A stretch of DNA of 6,644 bases. Source: an uncultured Lachnospiraceae bacterium. Its GTDB lineage: Bacteria; Bacillota_A; Clostridia; Lachnospirales; Lachnospiraceae. The notes beneath the pieces are model-generated. The model was not told where the DNA came from. It ran no database searches and worked only from the letters and a program-made list of their open reading frames with translations. The DNA is taken from NCBI GenBank assembly GCA_947175285.1, contig CAMWMM010000283.1, positions 1 to 6,644 of the forward strand, in the 5' to 3' direction. A program made the translations under genes and the position numbers. Shown here one piece after another: positions 1 through 5,675 of the stretch; the stretch's first letter is position 1; each line of letters begins with the position of its first letter.

Positions 1-2
1 GG

Positions 3-44
3 TGGGCATTAACACGGGAAGCTTATGTGAAAGAAAATAAATAA
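3..44 (+). CDS. Possible C-terminal tail of an upstream gene (partial)
   Basis: The third forward frame is open from the left edge and reads WALTREAYVKENK before a TAA at 42-44. That would be a plausible lysine-rich protein end, 32 bases before the chosen start of the next gene. The second frame is also open to the edge and stops at 40, so the frame choice is not secure. The fragment is too short to assign a family. It is listed only because the dense same-strand packing downstream makes an upstream same-strand gene likely. Confidence 0.2.
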   Translation, partial: WALTREAYVKENK

Positions 45-61
45 GTAATATGAAAAACCGG

Positions 62-69
62 AAAAGGGG
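62..69 (+). promoter_or_regulatory. Ribosome binding site that decides the start of the SDR gene
   Basis: The purine run AAAAGGGG sits 7 bases before the ATG at 77. The alternative in-frame ATG at 50 has no Shine-Dalgarno-like sequence before it. Starting at 77 also begins the protein directly with the first Rossmann strand (MNIAIITGASSG), as is usual for this family. The nine extra residues MKNRKRGVC from the upstream ATG are therefore probably not translated. Confidence 0.6.
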
Positions 70-76
70 TGTATGC

Positions 77-832
77 ATGAATATTGCAATTATTACAGGA
101 GCATCTTCCGGTATGGGAAAAGAATTTGCCAGACAGCTTGCCGGAAGTCTCGTAAAAACAGATGAAATATGGCTGCTTGCCAGAAGACGCGATAGGTTAA
201 GAGAACTTGCGCATGAATTGACGGCAGAGGGCGTACATGGACAGGCTGTCAAAATCAGAACGATTGCAATCGATATGACGGATGAGGGCAAACTGGCACG
301 TTTTGCCGAAATGCTGATGATACGAAACGCCGGCATATCAGTGCTTGTTAATTGTGCCGGTGCAGGAATTTACGGTGCATTTGAAAAACAGAGCAGGGAT
401 GAAGTAACACAGACGGTACGCTTAAATGTACTGGCGCTGACGCAGATGACAAAATTCTGTCTTCCCTATATGCGGAAAGGAAGTAAAATCATACAGCTTT
501 CTTCCGGTTCCGCCTTTTTACCGCAGGCTGATTTTGCGGTATATGCGGCTTCTAAAGCCTATGTCTATTCTTTTAGTCTTGCACTCGGGAAAGAATTGCA
601 GAAAAAAGGTATTACAGTAACAACTGTCTGTCCGGGGCCGGTTAAGACGCCGTTTTTAGACCATGCTTATGGACGGTATGGGGAAATGAATACTTTGAAA
701 AAAATGACGATGGCAAAACCTGAAAAAGTTGTAAAAAAAGCATTGCAAGACTGTAAAAAACACAAAGCAGTATCCGTTTACGGTCTGCCGATGAAGCTGT
801 TATACGGACTGACGAAAGGGCTGATAAGGTGA
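77..832 (+). CDS. Short-chain dehydrogenase/reductase (SDR family oxidoreductase)
   Basis: Probable cytoplasmic NAD(P)-dependent oxidoreductase of the classical SDR type; the substrate cannot be told from sequence. From the start at 77 the protein has 251 residues, normal for classical SDRs. The glycine-rich cofactor loop TGASSGMG is at residues 7-14 and the NCAG motif at 92-95. The structural Asn is in LNV (117), the catalytic Ser is in the QLSSGS stretch (about 142-143), and Tyr156 and Lys160 form YAASK. PGPVKT at 186-191 is the usual post-catalytic loop. All catalytic positions are present, so it should be active. The run of arginines after the second strand (LLARRRDRLREL, from 34) resembles NADPH-preferring members, but that is inference. 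An in-frame ATG at 50 would add nine residues but has no ribosome binding site. The next gene starts 5 bases after the stop, which suggests co-transcription and translational coupling. Confidence 0.93.
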   Translation: MNIAIITGASSGMGKEFARQLAGSLVKTDEIWLLARRRDRLRELAHELTAEGVHGQAVKIRTIAIDMTDEGKLARFAEMLMIRNAGISVLVNCAGAGIYGAFEKQSRDEVTQTVRLNVLALTQMTKFCLPYMRKGSKIIQLSSGSAFLPQADFAVYAASKAYVYSFSLALGKELQKKGITVTTVCPGPVKTPFLDHAYGRYGEMNTLKKMTMAKPEKVVKKALQDCKKHKAVSVYGLPMKLLYGLTKGLIR

Positions 833-837
833 ACTAA

Positions 838-1407
838 ATGAAAAAAAGAGTACAAAAGGGCTGCTACGGCTATATTGCGTATCAAAAAAAATTCTCAGTG
901 ATACGCACGGTCATTTACTTTGCTATTTCCCTTGCCATATATGGTATCGGCATTTATTCCACCGGAAGCAATAAAAATCTGTTGACGATTGTTGCGGTAC
1001 TCGGTCTGCTTCCGGCATGCAAAAGCGCTATTAATGCCATTATGTTCTTAAAAGCGCACGGATGCAGCGCTGACGCATGGGAAAAGATATCCGCTTATGA
1101 TGATAAGCTGACCGGATTTTATGATATGTATTTTACTTCTTATCAAAAAAACTTTCCCTTAAGCCATATGGTATATAAGGGCAGTGTTATATGCGCCTAT
1201 ACGGAAGATGAAAAATGCGACTGTAATGCAGGAGAAAAGCATTTAGAACAAATGCTTTTACAGGATGGAGTTAAACACATAACCATTAAAATTTTTAATA
1301 ATTTGGAAAAATATTTAGACCGACTCGGTCAATTGTCAAATTTGGAGACAGAAGGGCAAAAAAACAGAGATGAAGTGATCGGGCTATTTTATTCCATTTC
1401 CTTATAA
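838..1407 (+). CDS. Small two-helix membrane protein of unknown function
   Basis: I do not recognise a family for this 189-residue protein. The N-terminus is basic (MKKRVQKG). Two hydrophobic segments follow at roughly residues 22-41 and 47-71, separated by a short polar turn (STGSNKN), so a membrane hairpin is likely. The remaining ~115 residues are soluble, mixed charged and hydrophobic, and end near ISL. By the positive-inside rule the basic N-terminus and the C-terminal domain would both face the cytoplasm. There is a CDCN pair of cysteines at 127-130 but no convincing metal site or catalytic motif. The ribosome binding site AAGGTG (826-831) overlaps the stop codon of the preceding SDR gene, 6 bases before the ATG, so translation is probably coupled. 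The pseudouridine synthase gene follows 14 bases later. Base composition is like the neighbours, with no sign of recent transfer. Confidence 0.8.
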   Translation: MKKRVQKGCYGYIAYQKKFSVIRTVIYFAISLAIYGIGIYSTGSNKNLLTIVAVLGLLPACKSAINAIMFLKAHGCSADAWEKISAYDDKLTGFYDMYFTSYQKNFPLSHMVYKGSVICAYTEDEKCDCNAGEKHLEQMLLQDGVKHITIKIFNNLEKYLDRLGQLSNLETEGQKNRDEVIGLFYSISL

Positions 1408-1421
1408 CGGAGTAAACGCTT

Positions 1422-2417
1422 ATGTATCAGAAAACAATTACGGAGAGAGATGCCGGAGCGCGGTTTGATAAGTATCTGCACAAATTACTGCCGGAAGCAG
1501 GCAATGGGTTTTTATATAAAATGCTCCGCAAAAAAAATATTCTTTTAAATGATAAAAAAGCGGACGGAAGTGAAAAAATTGCCTGCGGAGATGTCGTATC
1601 AATATATTTTAAAGAGGAAACACTTCTTAAATTCATGGGAAATCCGCCAAAACCGCAGGAACAGGCAGCGCAGCAAAGAAAAGAGTTTTCAGTCGGCGTG
1701 ATTTATGAAAACGAACATATTCTAATCGCCGATAAACCTGCGGGACTCCTGACACAAAAGGCGGAGAAAGACGATTTTTCCCTGAACGAATGGCTGATTT
1801 CCTATCTGCTTGATAACAAACGGATAACAAGAGAGGAACTGCAGACGTTTAAGCCGTCGGCATGTAACAGATTGGACAGAAATACAAGCGGCATCGTACT
1901 CTGCGCAAAGACGCTTAAAGGTGCACAGATGCTCTCGGAACTTTTAAGTTCCCGTGGCCTTCATAAATTTTACAGACTCTATGTAAAAGGGCATATCTCG
2001 GAGAAAAAGGAAATAGACGGCTGTCTTTATAAAGATGAAAAGAACAATAAAGTACGGATATACAGCACAGCAGAAGCTAAGCAGGCAGGCATGAAAGGTT
2101 CCTATATCCGAACCGGATATACGCCCATCCGCTTAGAAAAAGACAAAACGCTTTTAGAAGTGGAACTGATTACCGGAAAATCACATCAAATCCGTGCCCA
2201 TTTAGCCGGTATCGGCGCACCGCTACTTGGAGATTATAAATACGGCGACAGGGCATGGAATGACAGATACAAGAAAGAATACGGAATCACACATCAGCTT
2301 TTACACGCTTACCGGATTGTTTTTCCGAAACTATCGGAACCTTTTACCGATATCAGCGAAAAAACTTTTTATGCACCGATGCCTGAAATTTTCGAAAAAA
2401 TAAGAGAAAGAAGTTAA
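1422..2417 (+). CDS. RluA-family pseudouridine synthase with S4 domain (RluC/RluD-like)
   Basis: Converts specific uridines in RNA, most likely 23S rRNA, to pseudouridine; the target positions cannot be read from sequence. The 331 residues match the family. An S4 RNA-binding domain spans about 1-65 (RFDKYLHKLLP, then LYKMLRKKNILLN), followed by a Gln/Pro-rich linker at about 72-88. The catalytic domain starts near 93 with YENEHILIADKPAG (95-108). The signature CNRLDRNTSGIVL holds the catalytic Asp152; the more usual His before RLD is Asn here. TGKSHQIRAHLAGIGAPLLGD at 251-271 is the conserved C-terminal motif. A CGGAG ribosome binding site ends 9 bases before the ATG. RecU follows after only 8 bases, so the two are probably co-transcribed. 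Family membership is certain; assignment to RluC, RluD or a Gram-positive paralogue is not. Confidence 0.95.
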   Translation: MYQKTITERDAGARFDKYLHKLLPEAGNGFLYKMLRKKNILLNDKKADGSEKIACGDVVSIYFKEETLLKFMGNPPKPQEQAAQQRKEFSVGVIYENEHILIADKPAGLLTQKAEKDDFSLNEWLISYLLDNKRITREELQTFKPSACNRLDRNTSGIVLCAKTLKGAQMLSELLSSRGLHKFYRLYVKGHISEKKEIDGCLYKDEKNNKVRIYSTAEAKQAGMKGSYIRTGYTPIRLEKDKTLLEVELITGKSHQIRAHLAGIGAPLLGDYKYGDRAWNDRYKKEYGITHQLLHAYRIVFPKLSEPFTDISEKTFYAPMPEIFEKIRERS

Positions 2418-2425
2418 AGAACAAC

Positions 2426-2959
2426 ATGGCTACATGGAACTCAAGAGGACTCCGCGGCTCCACTCTGGAGGATTTAATCAACCGAACCAATGAAAAATAT
2501 GCGGAAAACGGGCTTGCCCTGATTCAGAAAATTCCGACGCCGATTACGCCGATTACGATTGATAAACAGAGCCGTCACATTACACTTGCTTATTTCGACC
2601 AAAAAAGTACGGTAGACTATATCGGTGCGGTACAGGGGATTCCCGTTTGTTTTGATGCAAAAGAATGCGCTGTCGATACTTTTTCCCTACAGAACATCCA
2701 TGAACATCAGGTTGTATTTATGGAACAGTTTGAAAGACAAAAAGGAATAGCCTTTTTTCTCATTTATTACTCCCATAAAGATATTTTTTATTATTTACCC
2801 TATGAAATGCTTCGTTTTTTCTGGGACAGAGCAAAAGAGGGCGGACGGAAGAGTTTCCGCTATGAGGAATTGAATCCGGCATATATCCTGCCGAAAAAAC
2901 ATGGTATTTTAGTGCCTTATCTGGATATGCTTCAAAGAGATTTGGAAGATAGAGATTGA
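2426..2959 (+). CDS. recU: Holliday junction resolvase RecU
   Basis: RecU is the Gram-positive resolvase that cuts four-way junctions in recombination and chromosome segregation. The sequence follows the family closely: N-terminal NSRGLRGSTLEDLINRTNEKY (5-25), then KIPTPI (35-40) and AYFDQKSTVDYIG (55-67) with the metal-binding Asp64. VCFDAKEC follows at 74-81, then SLQNIHEHQVVFM (87-99) and the C-terminal YLPYEMLRFFW region. In Bacillus subtilis RecU the corresponding catalytic set is Asp88, Glu101 and Lys103. Here the Glu of FEAKE is Asp77, with Lys79 kept, a conservative change that should still bind metal. At 177 residues it lacks the N-terminal extension of the ~206-residue Bacillus protein. 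No good Shine-Dalgarno precedes the ATG, only AAAGA, so translation probably depends on coupling to the upstream gene 8 bases away. In Bacilli recU is usually paired with ponA; that partner is not next to it here. Confidence 0.93.
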   Translation: MATWNSRGLRGSTLEDLINRTNEKYAENGLALIQKIPTPITPITIDKQSRHITLAYFDQKSTVDYIGAVQGIPVCFDAKECAVDTFSLQNIHEHQVVFMEQFERQKGIAFFLIYYSHKDIFYYLPYEMLRFFWDRAKEGGRKSFRYEELNPAYILPKKHGILVPYLDMLQRDLEDRD

Positions 2960-2984
2960 CAACAGCAGTTTTTTTCAGTATACT
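2956..2984 (+). promoter_or_regulatory. Sigma-A type promoter of the his operon
   Basis: The -35 box TTGACA (2956-2961) is a perfect consensus. The -10 box TATACT (2979-2984) differs from TATAAT at one base. They are separated by the optimal 17 bases, so transcription should start at about 2990-2992. The -35 box overlaps the recU stop codon (2957-2959), so the promoter is partly inside the end of recU. This is the only strong promoter seen in the window, and it sits just before the histidine genes. The quality implies high expression unless repressed, which fits the operator-like repeats immediately downstream. Confidence 0.85.
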
Positions 2985-2997
2985 ACAAATGTTTATC

Positions 2998-3015
2998 ACT
3001 CTAATATGTTAGCGA
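2998..3015 (+). promoter_or_regulatory. Degenerate upstream copy of the operator-like palindrome
   Basis: This half-conserved copy of the perfect palindrome at 3022-3039 shares 11 of 18 positions by eye and 5 of 8 symmetric pairs within itself. It contains CTAA-TATG-TTAG at 3001-3012. Its left half is part of a 13-base near-direct repeat: TTATCACT then C or T then TAAT, at 2993-3005 and 3017-3029. Centre-to-centre spacing is 24 bases. It lies just after the predicted transcription start. The reading is a second, weaker binding site for the same dimeric regulator; this is inference. Confidence 0.45.
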
Positions 3016-3021
3016 GTTATC

Positions 3022-3039
3022 ACTTTAATTCATTAAAGT
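3022..3039 (+). promoter_or_regulatory. Perfect palindrome, likely operator of the histidine operon
   Basis: ACTTTAAT-TC-ATTAAAGT has two perfect 8-base arms around a 2-base centre. It lies about 30-50 bases downstream of the predicted transcription start and about 53 bases before the hisZ start codon. A repressor bound here would block the strong promoter or the elongating polymerase. Predicted histidine repressors in Firmicutes include the TrpR-like YerC/HisR family. Whether this palindrome matches that family's motif was not checked. As RNA the arms could pair only as a weak AU-rich hairpin with no following U-run, so a terminator is unlikely. Confidence 0.65.
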
Positions 3040-3092
3040 ATTTGCGTAAGACAATGCTTTATACGCTGTTAAGAAAGGAGTAATCATTCGTC

Positions 3093-4205
3093 ATGAGCAA
3101 AAAACTGGTACATACACCGGAGGGCGTAAGAGATATCTACGGTGATGAAAAAGAAAAGAAAATAGCGGTAGAAAGGCTTTTGCTGGAAAAAATCCATGCG
3201 TACGGCTACCGGGATATTCAGACGCCGACTTTTGAATTTTTTGACGTTTTTTCCAAGGAAGTCGGAACAACACCTTCCAAGGAGTTATATAAGTTTTTTG
3301 ATAAAGAGGGCAACACACTGGTGCTTCGTCCTGATTTTACACCGTCTATCGCCAGATGTGCGGCAAAATATTTTATGGATGAAGAAGCTCCGATACGATT
3401 CTGCTATCAGGGCAATACCTTTACCAATAATTCCAATTTACAGGGGAAATTAAAGGAAGTCACGCAGATGGGAGCAGAACTGATAGGCGATACGTCTGTC
3501 TATGCCGATGCGGAAATGATAGCCATGACAATAGAGTCCCTCTATCATGCGGCTCTTACGGATTTTCAGGTCAGTATCGGAAATCTGGAGTATTTCAAGG
3601 GCATCTGCGCACAGGCAGGACTGGACGAGGAAACGGAACTGACACTTCGGGAACTGATTTCCGGCAAGAATTATTTTGGTGCGGAAGAACTGCTCTTAAC
3701 GAAAAATGTAAAGGAAAAAGACAGGGAAGTTTTATTAAAAACAAGCGATTTATTCGGTTCCACAGATGCGCTTGCCGAAGCTAAAAAAGCGGTAAATAAT
3801 GAACGTTCCCTTATGGCGGTGGAACGATTAGAGCGTGTCTATCAGGCGCTTTGCGATTACGGTGTGGAAAAATATGTTTCTTTTGACCTTACTATGTTAA
3901 GCAAGTATAATTATTATACTGGTATTATTTTTAAAGGATATACATATGGAGTAGGAGACGCCATTGTCAAAGGCGGAAGATACGATACGCTTCTTAGCCG
4001 TTTCGGAAAAAATGCGCCGGCAATCGGTTATATGATATCCATTGACGATTTGCTGCTTGCCATGGAAAGACAGAATGTTATCATTTCCCACCCGGATGTG
4101 CCGATGCAGTTATACTATACGGAAGATAATTTCCGTGAACAGTTAAAGGCGGCAAAAGTATTACGTGCAGAGGGAAAACATGTAGAATTATTGCCGAAAT
4201 TATAA
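3093..4205 (+). CDS. hisZ: ATP phosphoribosyltransferase regulatory subunit HisZ
   Basis: HisZ is a catalytically inactive paralogue of histidyl-tRNA synthetase. It assembles with short-form HisG into the octameric first enzyme of histidine synthesis and carries histidine feedback sensing. The start HTPEGVRDIYGDE (7-19) and the class II synthetase fold are clear: motif-2 region LRPDFTPSIAR (78-88) and FCYQGN (103-108), then YNYYTGIIFKGY (272-283) and GGRYDTLLSRFG (294-305). The synthetase-specific RGLDYYTG arginine is replaced (LSKYNYYTG), as expected for HisZ. The protein stops at 370 residues, inside what looks like the first part of a C-terminal anticodon-binding-like domain (337-370). It is therefore shorter than the ~390-residue Bacillus protein but much longer than minimal HisZ forms. 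The ribosome binding site AAAGGAG (3074-3080) is 12 bases from the ATG. It is the first gene after the his promoter, and hisG follows 21 bases later. Confidence 0.95.
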   Translation: MSKKLVHTPEGVRDIYGDEKEKKIAVERLLLEKIHAYGYRDIQTPTFEFFDVFSKEVGTTPSKELYKFFDKEGNTLVLRPDFTPSIARCAAKYFMDEEAPIRFCYQGNTFTNNSNLQGKLKEVTQMGAELIGDTSVYADAEMIAMTIESLYHAALTDFQVSIGNLEYFKGICAQAGLDEETELTLRELISGKNYFGAEELLLTKNVKEKDREVLLKTSDLFGSTDALAEAKKAVNNERSLMAVERLERVYQALCDYGVEKYVSFDLTMLSKYNYYTGIIFKGYTYGVGDAIVKGGRYDTLLSRFGKNAPAIGYMISIDDLLLAMERQNVIISHPDVPMQLYYTEDNFREQLKAAKVLRAEGKHVELLPKL

Positions 4206-4226
4206 GACAGAGAAAGGCTTAGGAAT

Positions 4227-4871
4227 ATGAGTGAAGAGAGATACCTTACTTTTGCGCTTGCAAAGGGACGGCTTGCAAATAAAACAATGGAACTTTTAGA
4301 AAAAGTCGGAATTACCTGCGAAGAAATGAAAGACAAGGATTCCCGTAAGTTAATATTTGTTAATGAGGAGCGAAAGCTAAAATTCTTTTTATCAAAAGGA
4401 CCGGATGTGCCGACTTACGTGGAATACGGCGCTGCGGATATCGGCGTTGTCGGAAAAGATACCATTATGGAGGAAAACAGGCATGTCTATGAAGTATTGG
4501 ATTTAGGATATGGAAAATGCCGGATGTGTGTCTGCGGACCGGAAAGTGCAAAGGAGCTGCTGCAACATCATGAGATGATTCGTGTGGCAAGTAAATATCC
4601 GAATATTGCGAAAGATTATTTTTACAATAAAAAACATCAAACCGTAGATATTATTAAATTAAACGGCTCTGTAGAACTTGGACCGATTGTAAAACTGTCC
4701 GATGTGATTGTGGATATTGTAGAAACAGGCTCTACATTAAAAGAAAACGGTCTTGGCGTACTGGAGGAAATCTGCCCGCTATCGGCGCGTATGATTGTCA
4801 ATCAGGTCAGTATGCAGATGCAGCCGGAACGAATCAAAAAACTGATTACAGATTTAAAAGAGCACCTATAA
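4227..4871 (+). CDS. hisG: ATP phosphoribosyltransferase, short form (HisG-S)
   Basis: Catalyses ATP + PRPP to phosphoribosyl-ATP + PPi, the committed step of histidine synthesis. The 214 residues match the short form, which lacks the C-terminal regulatory domain and needs HisZ, encoded directly upstream. Visible motifs are the N-terminal ALAKGRL (10-16) and the KGPDVPTYVEYGAADIGVVG stretch (57-76). The PRPP-binding loop is within DIVETGSTLKENGL (163-176). An AAAGG ribosome binding site at 4213-4217 lies 9 bases before the ATG; the closer AGGA at 4221 is too near to serve. The start codon is in the same frame as hisZ with a single TAA between them. The SIMPL-domain gene follows after 28 bases. 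Confidence 0.97.
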   Translation: MSEERYLTFALAKGRLANKTMELLEKVGITCEEMKDKDSRKLIFVNEERKLKFFLSKGPDVPTYVEYGAADIGVVGKDTIMEENRHVYEVLDLGYGKCRMCVCGPESAKELLQHHEMIRVASKYPNIAKDYFYNKKHQTVDIIKLNGSVELGPIVKLSDVIVDIVETGSTLKENGLGVLEEICPLSARMIVNQVSMQMQPERIKKLITDLKEHL

Positions 4872-4899
4872 AAGTATTTATTAGGAGGACATTATCATT

Positions 4900-5646
4900 A
4901 TGAAAGAATATAAGGGAATTATTATTGCGTTAATTGCCGGAATCTGTGCCATTATCTGCGTCAGTATCATGTCAGGAAGACTGGTATCCTACAAGCAGAC
5001 ATCCGGAAGCGGAGGACTTACGGCAACAGGCTCTGCAAGCTGCGATTTTGAAGCGGATTTAATTGTCTGGAGAGGCAGCTTCACCGCATACGGCTCCACA
5101 ACACAGACTGCTTATCAGCGTCTGAAAAAAGATGCCGAAGTGATTGAGGACTATCTTGTGGATAACGGCGTTACAGATGAAGAAATGGTATTCGGCTCTA
5201 TCAGTATTTCTAAAAGATACCGCTATGAATATAATGATGACGGATATGAAATCGGGAGATATGAGGACGGTTATGACTTATATCAGGAAATCAGCGTAAC
5301 ATCCAGTGATGTGGATAAAGTAGACAATATTTCCAGAGATATTACACAGTTAATCGAAGCCAATGTAGAGTTCGATTCGGAAAGACCGGAATACTACTAT
5401 ACAAAACTGGATGAATTAAAGCTGCAGCTGATTGAGGAAGCAACACAGAACGCCAAAGACAGAATTGATATTATGGCTGCCGGAACAGGTGCGCATGTGG
5501 ATAAGTTACTGACTGCTAACTTAGGCGTTTTCCAGATTACCGCGCAAAATTCCAATTCCGATTACAGTTACGGCGGAACTTTTAATACCAGTTCCAGGCA
5601 AAAAACGGCATCCATTACCGTAAAACTAAATTACAGCGTAAAATAA
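4900..5646 (+). CDS. Membrane-anchored SIMPL domain (DUF541) protein
   Basis: SIMPL-domain proteins are widespread secreted or periplasmic proteins of largely unknown function. The 248-residue protein has a short basic N-terminus and one hydrophobic helix at about 5-24 (GIIIALIAGICAIICVSIM). No cleavage motif or lipobox is convincing, so it is probably a signal anchor with the rest outside the membrane. The SIMPL domain spans about 38-246. It begins with LTATGSASCDFEADLIVW, continues through AYQRLKKDAEVIEDYL (71-86), and has the family-typical late helix ATQNAKDRIDIMAAGTGAHV (181-200). It ends in a strand, TASITVKLNYSV. A Tyr/Asp/Glu-rich acidic stretch lies at about 107-130. A strong AGGAGG (4883-4888) is 11 bases from the ATG. 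It sits between hisG and hisD with gaps of 28 and 29 bases and no visible terminator or promoter. It is therefore probably transcribed with the his genes, though no enzymatic link to histidine is known. Confidence 0.88.
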   Translation: MKEYKGIIIALIAGICAIICVSIMSGRLVSYKQTSGSGGLTATGSASCDFEADLIVWRGSFTAYGSTTQTAYQRLKKDAEVIEDYLVDNGVTDEEMVFGSISISKRYRYEYNDDGYEIGRYEDGYDLYQEISVTSSDVDKVDNISRDITQLIEANVEFDSERPEYYYTKLDELKLQLIEEATQNAKDRIDIMAAGTGAHVDKLLTANLGVFQITAQNSNSDYSYGGTFNTSSRQKTASITVKLNYSVK

Positions 5647-5675
5647 ACAAGCTCGGAAAGGAGAATTTCCATCTT

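Noticed and set aside
50..76. Upstream start of the SDR protein (MKNRKRGVC extension)
   Set aside because: No Shine-Dalgarno precedes the ATG at 50, while AAAAGGGG is well placed for the ATG at 77. The extension also lies outside the family's normal N-terminus.
2962..2976. T-run after recU as an intrinsic terminator
   Set aside because: Seven T residues (2969-2975) follow CAACAGCAG, but no GC-rich stem precedes them. The run lies in the spacer of the promoter.
3022..3039. Palindrome as a transcription terminator
   Set aside because: The arms are almost all A/T and no T-run follows, so the hairpin would be too weak. A protein binding site explains it better.
2985..3092. T-box riboswitch or histidine attenuator before hisZ
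   Set aside because: The untranslated leader is only about 100 bases. It lacks the conserved T-box antiterminator sequence and has no terminator hairpin with a T-run. The two tiny ORFs at 2989-3012 (MFITLIC) and 3054-3083 (MLYTLLRKE) contain no histidine codons and have no ribosome binding site.
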